From: JACRAO01 sp964490895 | GTDB lineage: Bacteria > Bdellovibrionota > UBA1018 | NCBI GenBank assembly: GCA_964490895.1 | Contig: CAZBEI010000061.1 | Location: forward strand, 1-23,434 | Direction of reading: 5' to 3' | Length of the DNA: 23,434 nucleotides | Shown: piece by piece, positions 7,095-13,697 of the stretch | Layout of the letters: the number at the start of each line of letters is the position of its first letter | How positions within the stretch are numbered: the stretch's first letter is position 1 | Made by a program: the position numbers and the translations under genes | The notes under the pieces: model-generated | What the model saw: the letters and a program-made list of their open reading frames with translations, nothing else | Told to the model about the DNA's origin: nothing | Database searches by the model: none

Positions 7095-7130
7095 CGCTCT
7101 TTTGGCACTAACACCAGCACCAAAAGAGCG
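7095..7130 (-). promoter_or_regulatory. Strong hairpin between the Tyr/His-rich gene and the subtilase gene
   Basis: Perfect 11-bp arms (7095-7105 and 7120-7130, CGCTCTTTTGG / CCAAAAGAGCG) enclose a 14-nt loop. On the minus strand only TTT follows, so termination would be partial at best. The hairpin ends about 20 nt before the subtilase ATG, and the Shine-Dalgarno lies just outside it. It may stabilise the upstream mRNA, attenuate read-through or act as a weak terminator. Confidence 0.55.
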
Positions 7131-7153
7131 CTTGAATGACTTACCCCAATAAC

Positions 7154-7621
7154 TTACCAACCATGATGGTGATGGTGATAATAATAACGTGGCTGGTAAT
7201 ACGAGTGGGAATAGTAAGAATAAGAATACCCCCCACGATGCCACTGGTAAGATGGGTAGTAATAATGCGTGACGCTCTGATAGCCGTAGCTGTAGTAATG
7301 AGGCGAATAGCTGGATCCATACAAGAAGGCGCTCACCCAGCGGTGCCACTGTTCGTCTGAGCTTGTGTGATCGAGTTCATTTCCTGGTGTCACTTTAGCA
7401 ACAGCGTTTTCAGGTTTTACAAAGTCTTTGACAGCATTTTCTGCTGCGACTTCGCTTGTCACTTCATTGATGTTCGCTTTAAAAACTTCTTTAATCCCGT
7501 TTTCAGTTTCACGAACAATGACTCCCTGTGGAGTTTGAAAAGCAGGATCCAATTCGTCTGCCAATGCATTCATTGCCCCAACAGCTAATACCATGAGACA
7601 AAGAAATTTTACTATTTTCAT
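7154..7621 (-). CDS. Secreted protein with Tyr/His-rich C-terminal tail
   Basis: The frame is longer upstream, but ATG 7621 begins a clear signal peptide (MKIVKFLCLMVLAVGAMNALA) and has AAGGGGA 7 nt upstream, giving 155 residues. The mature N-terminal half is acidic and polar (RETENGIKEVFKANINEV, ENAVKDF). The last 55 residues contain about 19 Tyr and 9 His and end in RYYYHHHHHGW. Such tails are low-complexity, extended and potentially metal-binding through the His run, or cross-linkable through tyrosines. I do not recognise the family and do not assign a function. It is probably the first gene of a unit with the secreted subtilase downstream. Confidence 0.75.
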   Translation of the reverse strand: MKIVKFLCLMVLAVGAMNALADELDPAFQTPQGVIVRETENGIKEVFKANINEVTSEVAAENAVKDFVKPENAVAKVTPGNELDHTSSDEQWHRWVSAFLYGSSYSPHYYSYGYQSVTHYYYPSYQWHRGGYSYSYYSHSYYQPRYYYHHHHHGW

Positions 7622-7934
7622 AGAGATTCCCCTTTTTGCCGAATTAAACTTTAGAGCACACCGCGGCAAATCAAAATGCCCTAAGCTCACACGTGATTGA
7701 GTGATGCAGAGTTGTTAAGCAATCTTTGTACCAAATTTTTGACGGTTGTAGAAAATATTTAGGGACAAAAGGAAACCAAAAATGTGCCGAAACGCACCAC
7801 TTTTTTTTGACTTATAGCGTTAGTATATAAAAAATAAGCTGGCCTTGCTTGGCAAAGTTTTTGCATAAATATAAAATATCCTATAAATTCGTAACTGATC
7901 AGCAGTTACATAAATTCTTTCTAAAGGGGGAGAT
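7622..7934. other. Divergent intergenic region between two secreted-protein genes
   Basis: This 313-nt AT-rich stretch separates divergent genes and contains no convincing ORF. It should hold promoters for both. I see a TATAAA at 7882-7887 (plus strand) without a good -35, a palindrome at 7891-7909, and poly-T and AT tracts near 7801-7885. No RNA gene was recognised. Confidence 0.6.
7891..7909 (+). promoter_or_regulatory. Palindrome near the predicted transcription start of the downstream secreted-protein gene
   Basis: GTAACTG (7891-7897) and CAGTTAC (7903-7909) form perfect 7-bp arms around 5 nt, with TGATCA at the left of the centre. It sits 4 nt downstream of a TATAAA (7882-7887) and 25 nt upstream of the start codon. 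It is therefore placed where a repressor would block transcription, or where a 5' hairpin would form. Confidence 0.45.
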
Positions 7935-8558
7935 ATGAAAAATAAAATATCATTATTGAGCTTGTTGGGGTTGGTTTTATCACCATTGGCGTTGGGTGGC
8001 CATGGGGGGACGATTGGAACAGTCGATTACCTTCATGATCAGGCCCAGGATTTAAACGCAGACACACAAAAATCCACTCTCAGATATGAAGTTAAATCTT
8101 CCGTTTCTCAGTTTTTCAATGATGTTACCGATCTCCATCGATGTAGCGACGCGCCTGTGCCCGAAGACCATGGAGCATCCAAGTGCTTAAACGAACTCCA
8201 ACGCGTGGTCTACTCATGGAGTCCCGTCGAGCGGTACCTCTGTGACACGATGTCTGATTATCCTACAATTTATAACCTCTACACGGAAGCACGAAGAGCT
8301 CTTTATGCAATTCCAGAAGTGAACAATCTTCCTCAAAACCACTTGTATGCCCGAGGAACGATGAATGGGGCCTATTATAACCTCCAAGATGCGACTCAAA
8401 ATGGAATTTATAATCAGTGTATAGACTTTGGAAGAAGAAATGGAATCTATTCAGTTCGCACCCTGACCGTAAACTCATTTACAGTTTATTATGGCTACAG
8501 CTGGGTAACGTTAACTGAGGCCTGTACAGCGGTTAGCCGATACGCTAGGCAGCAATAG
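7935..8558 (+). CDS. Secreted cysteine-containing protein of unknown function
   Basis: A 207-residue protein with signal peptide MKNKISLLSLLGLVLSPLALGG, started at an ATG behind GGGGGAG. The mature chain has a conserved-looking polar and aromatic sequence with five cysteines (LHRCSD, ASKCLNE, RYLCDTM, NQCIDFG, EACTAV). They are spaced so that at least two disulfides could form in the periplasm or outside the cell. A predominantly helical fold is likely (RRALYAIPEV, QDATQNGIYNQ). I do not recognise the family. The gene ends 5 nt before the stop of the convergent SLBB gene, so there is no room for a separate terminator. Confidence 0.75.
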   Translation: MKNKISLLSLLGLVLSPLALGGHGGTIGTVDYLHDQAQDLNADTQKSTLRYEVKSSVSQFFNDVTDLHRCSDAPVPEDHGASKCLNELQRVVYSWSPVERYLCDTMSDYPTIYNLYTEARRALYAIPEVNNLPQNHLYARGTMNGAYYNLQDATQNGIYNQCIDFGRRNGIYSVRTLTVNSFTVYYGYSWVTLTEACTAVSRYARQQ

Positions 8559-8563
8559 AACCC

Positions 8564-9097
8564 CTATTTTTTGCTGGTTGCTAAATTAATGATGGCCACA
8601 GTACCCGTGATGGCTGCTAGGATTACAGAGTAAAATGCAAGATTTTGCATTATATCTCCCCTGAGGCTTGGTTTCTCTGGAATATAGATAATATCGTTAT
8701 CCAGAAGGATAGGGATTTTATTTCTCTCTGTTTTCATCATCACGTGGAGATCATAAGCAACTAACTGTGAATTGGTTTTAGATGTTCGCTGAAGCATAAT
8801 TTCGTCTTCTTTTGCATAAGACAAAATGCCACCCGCCATGGAGAGCATGTCCAAAAGATTTGTATCATCAGGAATGTAATGAATCCCTGGTTTTGGAACA
8901 CCCGAAAGTAAAGATACTTTTACCATGAGCCTTTTATCGCGGTTTGCATTAAAATACTCTGAATGGGCTGAGGTTTCTTTTGACTGAGAATTAACATCTA
9001 ATGTGGGTTTATCTACAGCAAAAACTGAGGCTGGAAATAAATGTAACACTAAAAGTTGAAAAACGATAAGGCGGCTGCATTTTTTGTATTTTTTCAT
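8564..9097 (-). CDS. Minimal SLBB-domain polysaccharide-export-like protein with C-terminal membrane anchor
   Basis: A 177-residue protein with signal peptide (MKKYKKCSRLIVFQLLVLHLFPASVFA), a polar linker, one SLBB beta-grasp domain (about 58-141) and a C-terminal hydrophobic helix (150-173). The SLBB shows VSLLSGVPKPGIHYIPDDTNLLDMLSMAGG in pieces, DEIMLQR and the terminal NDIIYIPE that is typical of Wza-type outer-membrane export proteins. The Poly_export domain that normally precedes SLBB is absent, as is a lipobox. It is probably an accessory periplasmic component of glycan export. It is divergent from the glycosyltransferase cluster, 71 nt away, which fits this. The start ATG has GGGAGTGAG upstream. 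Confidence 0.72.
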   Translation of the reverse strand: MKKYKKCSRLIVFQLLVLHLFPASVFAVDKPTLDVNSQSKETSAHSEYFNANRDKRLMVKVSLLSGVPKPGIHYIPDDTNLLDMLSMAGGILSYAKEDEIMLQRTSKTNSQLVAYDLHVMMKTERNKIPILLDNDIIYIPEKPSLRGDIMQNLAFYSVILAAITGTVAIINLATSKK

Positions 9098-9168
9098 ATC
9101 TCACTCCCATTAAGACTTCTCCTTTTATTTTAATAAAGTTACAATAAATAACAAGAGCAAGCTTGAGA

Positions 9169-10344
9169 ATGCAAAAAAAAAGCATCTGTTTTTATTCTAT
9201 TTCGAGTCATTTAGGTGGAGCAGAACGTAGTCTGATGGAGCTTGTGCTTGCATTTAAGTCAAACCCTGGGCTGGGTTACGATGTTTGGGTGCTATGTCCA
9301 AAGCAAACGGGTCCGCTCATTGATCTCTGCCGTCAAAAAAATGTTGATTATTCGATTTTAGAAATTCCAAAGCTATTTTTAGGCTTGAGCAGAAAACACC
9401 CCTGGAGATCCTGTTTTTGTTTTTTCCTGGGATTTAAAAAGCTAACAAACTACTTAACATCTTTTACTGCTCTCATGAACGAAAAGAAACCGGCACTCAT
9501 CCATTCGAATGGTTTAAAATGTCATGTCGTTACAGGATTTTTGTACAACAAACTCAAGCGCCCTGTATTTTGGCACATTCGAGATCTCTTGAGTTCAAAG
9601 TTAGTCTCTCTCCTTTTAAAATGTTTTTATAAAAAAAATATCCGCTTGATAGCAAACTCAAAAGCTACGGCCGCCCCTTTTTTGAAATTCAGAAAGCCAG
9701 TCACAGTTTTTTATAATGGTCTAGATTTTGAAAAATATAAACCTAATCCCGCTTCGAATCCGACCCCCATTGTTGGTATTCTGGGTGCATTGGCACGGTG
9801 GAAAGGCCAAATCGAATTTATAAAAATGGCTAAAAAATTAGTGGATCTTGGAGTCAAAGTAAAATTTAGAATTATTGGAGACGAAATTTATGACACCCCA
9901 AGCGAAAGAGGATTCAAAGAAGAAATCCGGCATGAAATCATAAAGCTTGAGCTAGGAGAAAAAGTAGAGCTAGTCGGTTTCAAAGAAGACTCTGTGAGTG
10001 CACTCCACGAACTCCATGTTTTAGTCCATGCTTCGATTAAACCAGAACCCTTTGGCCGGGTAGTGATCGAAGCGATGGCTTGTGGAATTCCCGTCGTTGC
10101 CTCTCAGGCCGGTGGGATTTTAGAAATCGTTGACCACGGAAAAACAGGTCTCTTGTTTACCCCAGGAGATATTGATCAGATGGCTCTGTTGGTCAAAAGA
10201 ATACTAGATGAGCACGATCTGAGAAACCAAATGATCCAGAATGCTTTTAAAAAAGTCCAAAAAGATTTTAACTTAGATAATCAAGTAATTAAAATGGCAG
10301 AATTATACAACGGTGCTCAGAAATCACAGGAAGGTGGAACATAA
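9169..10344 (+). CDS. Family GT4 glycosyltransferase
   Basis: A GT-B fold glycosyltransferase of about 391 residues that would transfer a sugar from a nucleotide donor onto a growing lipid-linked glycan at the cytoplasmic face. The N-terminal acceptor half shows SSHLGGAERSLMEL and HSNGLKCHVV. The C-terminal donor half shows ILGALARWKGQ, FRIIGDE, VELVGF and the EX7E motif EPFGRVVIE (E293, E301) followed by AMACGIPVVAS and GGILEIVDHGKTGLL. The frame opens at TTG 9163, but ATG 9169 two codons later is the likelier start. It is the first gene of the plus-strand glycan cluster; the next gene starts 2 nt after its stop. Donor and acceptor cannot be inferred. Confidence 0.9.
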   Translation: MQKKSICFYSISSHLGGAERSLMELVLAFKSNPGLGYDVWVLCPKQTGPLIDLCRQKNVDYSILEIPKLFLGLSRKHPWRSCFCFFLGFKKLTNYLTSFTALMNEKKPALIHSNGLKCHVVTGFLYNKLKRPVFWHIRDLLSSKLVSLLLKCFYKKNIRLIANSKATAAPFLKFRKPVTVFYNGLDFEKYKPNPASNPTPIVGILGALARWKGQIEFIKMAKKLVDLGVKVKFRIIGDEIYDTPSERGFKEEIRHEIIKLELGEKVELVGFKEDSVSALHELHVLVHASIKPEPFGRVVIEAMACGIPVVASQAGGILEIVDHGKTGLLFTPGDIDQMALLVKRILDEHDLRNQMIQNAFKKVQKDFNLDNQVIKMAELYNGAQKSQEGGT

Positions 10345-10346
10345 AC

Positions 10347-11765
10347 TTGGACACAAGCAAGATGTTTCTTTTGTTCTTATTTTGGGCTGGGCTGTTTTTT
10401 TTGGGTTTTCCTCCACCCAATATAGATGACCTCTTTTTTTCTGGAACAGCAATTCAACTTATAAAAGATGGGTCCTTTCATAATCCTTATTTGCTTTCTT
10501 GGACTCCACTTGCACGTGAGGGCTTCTTTTTTCAGCCTCCATTTCATTCGTATATTTTGGCAGCTTGGCTTTTTCTTTTTGGAGTGAGCACAAAAAGCTT
10601 CCTCGCATTTCAGTGTGTTTGCTGTTTTATTTTTTCTTATTTTACAATACATATTTTTAATCAAAATAAATTTCCAAAAATACTGGGAGCCATCGTCCCT
10701 TTGTTTTTTTGCCTATGGATGATGAACCGTGGATTTAGACAAGATGCTCTTGGGTTTGCTTTCTTGGCCGCTGGGATCTGGCTCTTAAGTCAAGAAAGAC
10801 TCCTCCCTTCATTTTTTGGATTTGTTTTTATAGGGTCTTCATTTTTAACGGCTCCCATTGCTGTAGCTTACGCATTGCCCTTGAGCTTTCTTTTCTTGAT
10901 TAAAAACTACTGTCAGTCACAGGAGAAAAAAAATCACATCCTACAGCATGGCGCACTTCTTTTTCTTGCTATTGGAATGGTCTCATTCCTTTTTTTATGG
11001 GCTATTCACTTTAGACTCAGCGAGTTTTTGAGTGTGTTTTTTTGGCATGCGTCTACGAGGAGGGTGCCTCTCGAAAAAGTGCCAAATTTTTTACTTTCAC
11101 TATTGACCCATGGCAAAGATGCACTCATTTTAGGACCGAGTTATTTTTTACTTTTTCCGCTCTTTGGTTTTTTTTGTTTACACTACAAAAAAGTAGAAAT
11201 TAAAATAAAAGTAGCTGTTTTCACGTTGATCACTTGTTTGATGTTACATCTCGTTTTTTACTTGGATGTTCTTTATGGAGCTCTTTTCTTTTTTACCTGG
11301 GTATTAAATGGAATTTTGATTTTTTGTTTGCCCTTTACTTCAAAACAAAGATTTTGGATTTCTGGGATAGGATCCGTCTGTCTTTTATTGAGCCAAAGTA
11401 CTTTGATTGTGTCTTGGATGGGCCGGCAACCCGATCCAGATCCAAAATCACTTCTAGAGATCAGACACCGTGCGGAGCAGGCTCAGGATAAAATACTGGT
11501 GGTCGATGAAATTGCTGCCCGTTATGTTTTTGATTTTAAATTACCCAAAAACACTGTCAATTGGAATTTCTTGGGTCCAGCACCAAGGCACTGGCCTACA
11601 AATATCAGCCAAAAAACAGTGGATTCTATTTGGATCATTGCAGAAGCAAAAACGCTCGCCTGTGATGGATTGCCAAAAACGCAGTTGGTCACACTGTGGG
11701 GTAAAACCTTTACTTCACTTTCTGCAACTCCCAAGAAAATTGTTTGGATAGGGAACTCACAGTAA
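10347..11765 (+). CDS. Membrane glycosyltransferase of the GT39/GT83 (PMT/ArnT-like) type
   Basis: A 472-residue polytopic membrane protein with about ten hydrophobic segments and a short soluble C-terminus (from about 365). The first periplasmic loop contains PPPNIDDLFFSGTA followed by IKDGSF, matching the position of the catalytic acidic residues in GT-C enzymes such as ArnT. A later segment (SWTPLAREGFFFQPPFHSYILA) resembles the Y/F-x-x-PPLYY region of that fold. Such enzymes use polyprenyl-phosphate-linked sugars outside the inner membrane. The start is TTG 10347: AAGGTGG lies 9 nt upstream, whereas ATG 10362 would be 24 nt away. It begins 2 nt after the GT4 stop, so the two are co-translated. 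Confidence 0.8.
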   Translation: MDTSKMFLLFLFWAGLFFLGFPPPNIDDLFFSGTAIQLIKDGSFHNPYLLSWTPLAREGFFFQPPFHSYILAAWLFLFGVSTKSFLAFQCVCCFIFSYFTIHIFNQNKFPKILGAIVPLFFCLWMMNRGFRQDALGFAFLAAGIWLLSQERLLPSFFGFVFIGSSFLTAPIAVAYALPLSFLFLIKNYCQSQEKKNHILQHGALLFLAIGMVSFLFLWAIHFRLSEFLSVFFWHASTRRVPLEKVPNFLLSLLTHGKDALILGPSYFLLFPLFGFFCLHYKKVEIKIKVAVFTLITCLMLHLVFYLDVLYGALFFFTWVLNGILIFCLPFTSKQRFWISGIGSVCLLLSQSTLIVSWMGRQPDPDPKSLLEIRHRAEQAQDKILVVDEIAARYVFDFKLPKNTVNWNFLGPAPRHWPTNISQKTVDSIWIIAEAKTLACDGLPKTQLVTLWGKTFTSLSATPKKIVWIGNSQ

Positions 11766-11839
11766 AACAGCTAAATCCACTGGAGTACAGTTCAAGAAAA
11801 ATAAATTTATGTCCCGATCGCTCGTTTCCGATAAGCAGT

Positions 11840-11869
11840 AGAGGTCTAAAGAGGTGTAAAGATGTCTAT
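11840..11869 (+). repeat. Three 10-bp tandem units spanning the RBS and start codon of the epimerase gene
   Basis: Units AGAGGTCTAA (11840-11849), AGAGGTGTAA (11850-11859) and AGATGTCTAT (11860-11869) follow one another. The second supplies the Shine-Dalgarno AGAGG 7 nt before the ATG at 11862, which falls in the third unit. The first is a spare Shine-Dalgarno. Confidence 0.6.
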
Positions 11870-12938
11870 ACTGCTTGTGACAGGGTCTTCTGGACTTATT
11901 GGGAGCGAGACTGTAAAATTTTTCCACCAAAAAGGTTTTGATATCCTTGGGATTGACAATAACCTGAGGCAGTATTTTTTTGGCCAAGACGGCTCGGTGG
12001 ATTGGAACACTGAGAAATTAAAAAAATCTCTTAAAAACTTTACTCACTCTGGAATCGACATCCGAGATAAAGAAGCTGTCTTTAAAATTTTTAACTATTA
12101 TAAAAAAAACATTGAGCTCGTCATTCATACAGCAGCTCAGCCCAGCCATGATTGGGCAGCCAAAGAACCTTTTACTGATTTCTCTGTCAATGCAGGTGCC
12201 ACACTTATTTTATTGGAGGCTACACGCACTTACTGTCCAGAGGCCCCCTTTATTTTTACGTCGACCAACAAAGTCTATGGAGACACGCCAAATTTTTTAC
12301 CCTTAGTAGAAAAATCCTTGCGCTTCGAAATAGAGGAGACACACCCCTATTTTGAGTATGGAATTGACGAAAGCATGAGCATTGATCAATCCAAGCACAG
12401 TTTGTTTGGGGCCAGTAAAGTGGCCGCTGATATTTTAACACAAGAGTATGGACGTTATTTTGGCCTAAAAACGGCTATTTTTAGGGGCGGCTGCCTAACA
12501 GGTCCAGCCCACTCAGGGGCAGAACTTCATGGCTTTTTAGCTTATTTAGTAAAATGTGCTCTGACAGGAAAAAAATACAAGATTTATGGATATAAAGGCA
12601 AGCAAGTACGAGACAATATCCACTCCCATGATTTGGTCAATGCCTTTTGGCATTTTTTTCAAAACCCAAGGAAAGGGGAAGTCTATAACATGGGAGGAGC
12701 CAGGCACTCCCATTGCTCAGTGCTTGAGGCCATTGAGCTTATTAAAAAAATCTCAGGATTTGAGCTCAATTACGAACTGACTGATCAAAATCGCTCAGGG
12801 GATCATATTTGGTGGGTGAGTAATGTAAGTAAATTTCAAAAAGACTACCCTGAGTGGAAGTTTCAATATGACTTAAAACAAATTCTAAAAGAAATCATTG
12901 AGGCCACCGAGGAGAGAACGCTCTTAAAAGCAGCCTAA
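11862..12938 (+). CDS. NAD-dependent epimerase/dehydratase, CDP-paratose 2-epimerase-like
   Basis: A 358-residue extended SDR enzyme that should remodel a nucleotide sugar in the cytoplasm for the adjacent glycosyltransferases. The NAD-binding GxxGxxG is G8-SS-G11-LI-G14; then come DNNLRQYFFGQDGS, AAQPSHDWA (92-99), STNKVYGDTPN (134-144) and GGCLTGPAHSGAELHG. The STNK and NNLRxxFFG signatures are those I associate with CDP-paratose/tyvelose 2-epimerase-type proteins. The SDR YxxxK position reads F182-GAS-K186, so the catalytic tyrosine appears replaced by phenylalanine; I recall the same SLFGASK in relatives, but cannot verify it. The actual substrate is uncertain. The gene lies 96 nt after the membrane glycosyltransferase and 6 nt before the GT2 gene. 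Confidence 0.82.
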   Translation: MSILLVTGSSGLIGSETVKFFHQKGFDILGIDNNLRQYFFGQDGSVDWNTEKLKKSLKNFTHSGIDIRDKEAVFKIFNYYKKNIELVIHTAAQPSHDWAAKEPFTDFSVNAGATLILLEATRTYCPEAPFIFTSTNKVYGDTPNFLPLVEKSLRFEIEETHPYFEYGIDESMSIDQSKHSLFGASKVAADILTQEYGRYFGLKTAIFRGGCLTGPAHSGAELHGFLAYLVKCALTGKKYKIYGYKGKQVRDNIHSHDLVNAFWHFFQNPRKGEVYNMGGARHSHCSVLEAIELIKKISGFELNYELTDQNRSGDHIWWVSNVSKFQKDYPEWKFQYDLKQILKEIIEATEERTLLKAA

Positions 12939-12944
12939 ACTTTT

Positions 12945-13697
12945 ATGAAGCTATCTATTATTATACCCGCCCACAACGAGGAAAGCTGCATTGAAAGCAC
13001 CCTATGTTCACTGTACGACGCCCTCATCTCTGAAAAAATAGAGCACGAAATTTTAGTCATCAACGACAACTCAAAGGATGCCACTGGAACCCTATTAGAA
13101 AACCTTTGCCAGAAGATAAAAACACTAAAAATCATTTTTAATGCGACACCCAACGGGTTTGGAATGGCGATTCGAAAGGGATTGGAGCATTTCACTGGAG
13201 ATTGTGTGGCGATCTATATGGCTGATGCTTCTGACACACCCGGTGATTTGATACGGTTTTATCAAGCTATGGCAGACAATAACGTAGATTGTGTTTTTGG
13301 AACTCGATTCTCTCCAAAGGCAAAGGTTGTAGATTACCCTTGGATTAAATTGGCATTGAATCGATTTGCCAATTTGTTTATCCAGATTTTATTTCGCCTC
13401 AAGTACAATGACACTACAAACGCCTTCAAACTGTATCGCCGGCATACGATCGAAGGGCTCAAACCTTTTTTGAGCAAACACTTTAACTTGACTGTAGAGC
13501 TGCCGCTCAAAGCGATCATCCGAGGTTACAGCTATTTAGTTTTACCAAATGATTGGATCAATCGGAAAACCGGAATTTCAAAACTAAAAATAAACGAAAT
13601 GGGATCTCGGTATCTGTTTATTGTACTCTATTGTTTTTTAGAAAAATGGCTTTCTAGGGGCGACTTTAAAAGGTCTCAGCCCGATAGCAAGAGCTAA
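12945..13697 (+). CDS. Family GT2 glycosyltransferase (dolichyl-phosphate-mannose-synthase-like)
   Basis: A 250-residue GT-A fold enzyme: LSIIIPAHNEES (3-14), the nucleotide-binding VINDNSKDAT (38-47), and the metal-binding DxxD-like YMADASDTP (D94, D97). The remaining fold ends with NDWINRKTGISKLKI. The length and the late KTGISK motif match short polyprenyl-phosphate glycosyltransferases (DPM1-like), which load a sugar onto undecaprenyl phosphate. That would suit the GT39/83-like enzyme in the same cluster, which needs such a donor. No Shine-Dalgarno is visible; the gene starts 6 nt after the epimerase stop and is probably translated by coupling. Its TAA overlaps the TAG of the convergent kbl gene. 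Confidence 0.87.
   Translation: MKLSIIIPAHNEESCIESTLCSLYDALISEKIEHEILVINDNSKDATGTLLENLCQKIKTLKIIFNATPNGFGMAIRKGLEHFTGDCVAIYMADASDTPGDLIRFYQAMADNNVDCVFGTRFSPKAKVVDYPWIKLALNRFANLFIQILFRLKYNDTTNAFKLYRRHTIEGLKPFLSKHFNLTVELPLKAIIRGYSYLVLPNDWINRKTGISKLKINEMGSRYLFIVLYCFLEKWLSRGDFKRSQPDSKS

Noticed and set aside
7071..7360. Open frames on both strands overlapping the Tyr/His-rich gene.
   Set aside because: They arise from the repetitive TAC/CAC codons, lack good start signals, and conflict with the frame that has a signal peptide and RBS.
7801..7885. AT-rich tracts considered as an origin or CRISPR leader.
   Set aside because: No DnaA-box cluster, no direct repeats with spacers and no associated genes are present.
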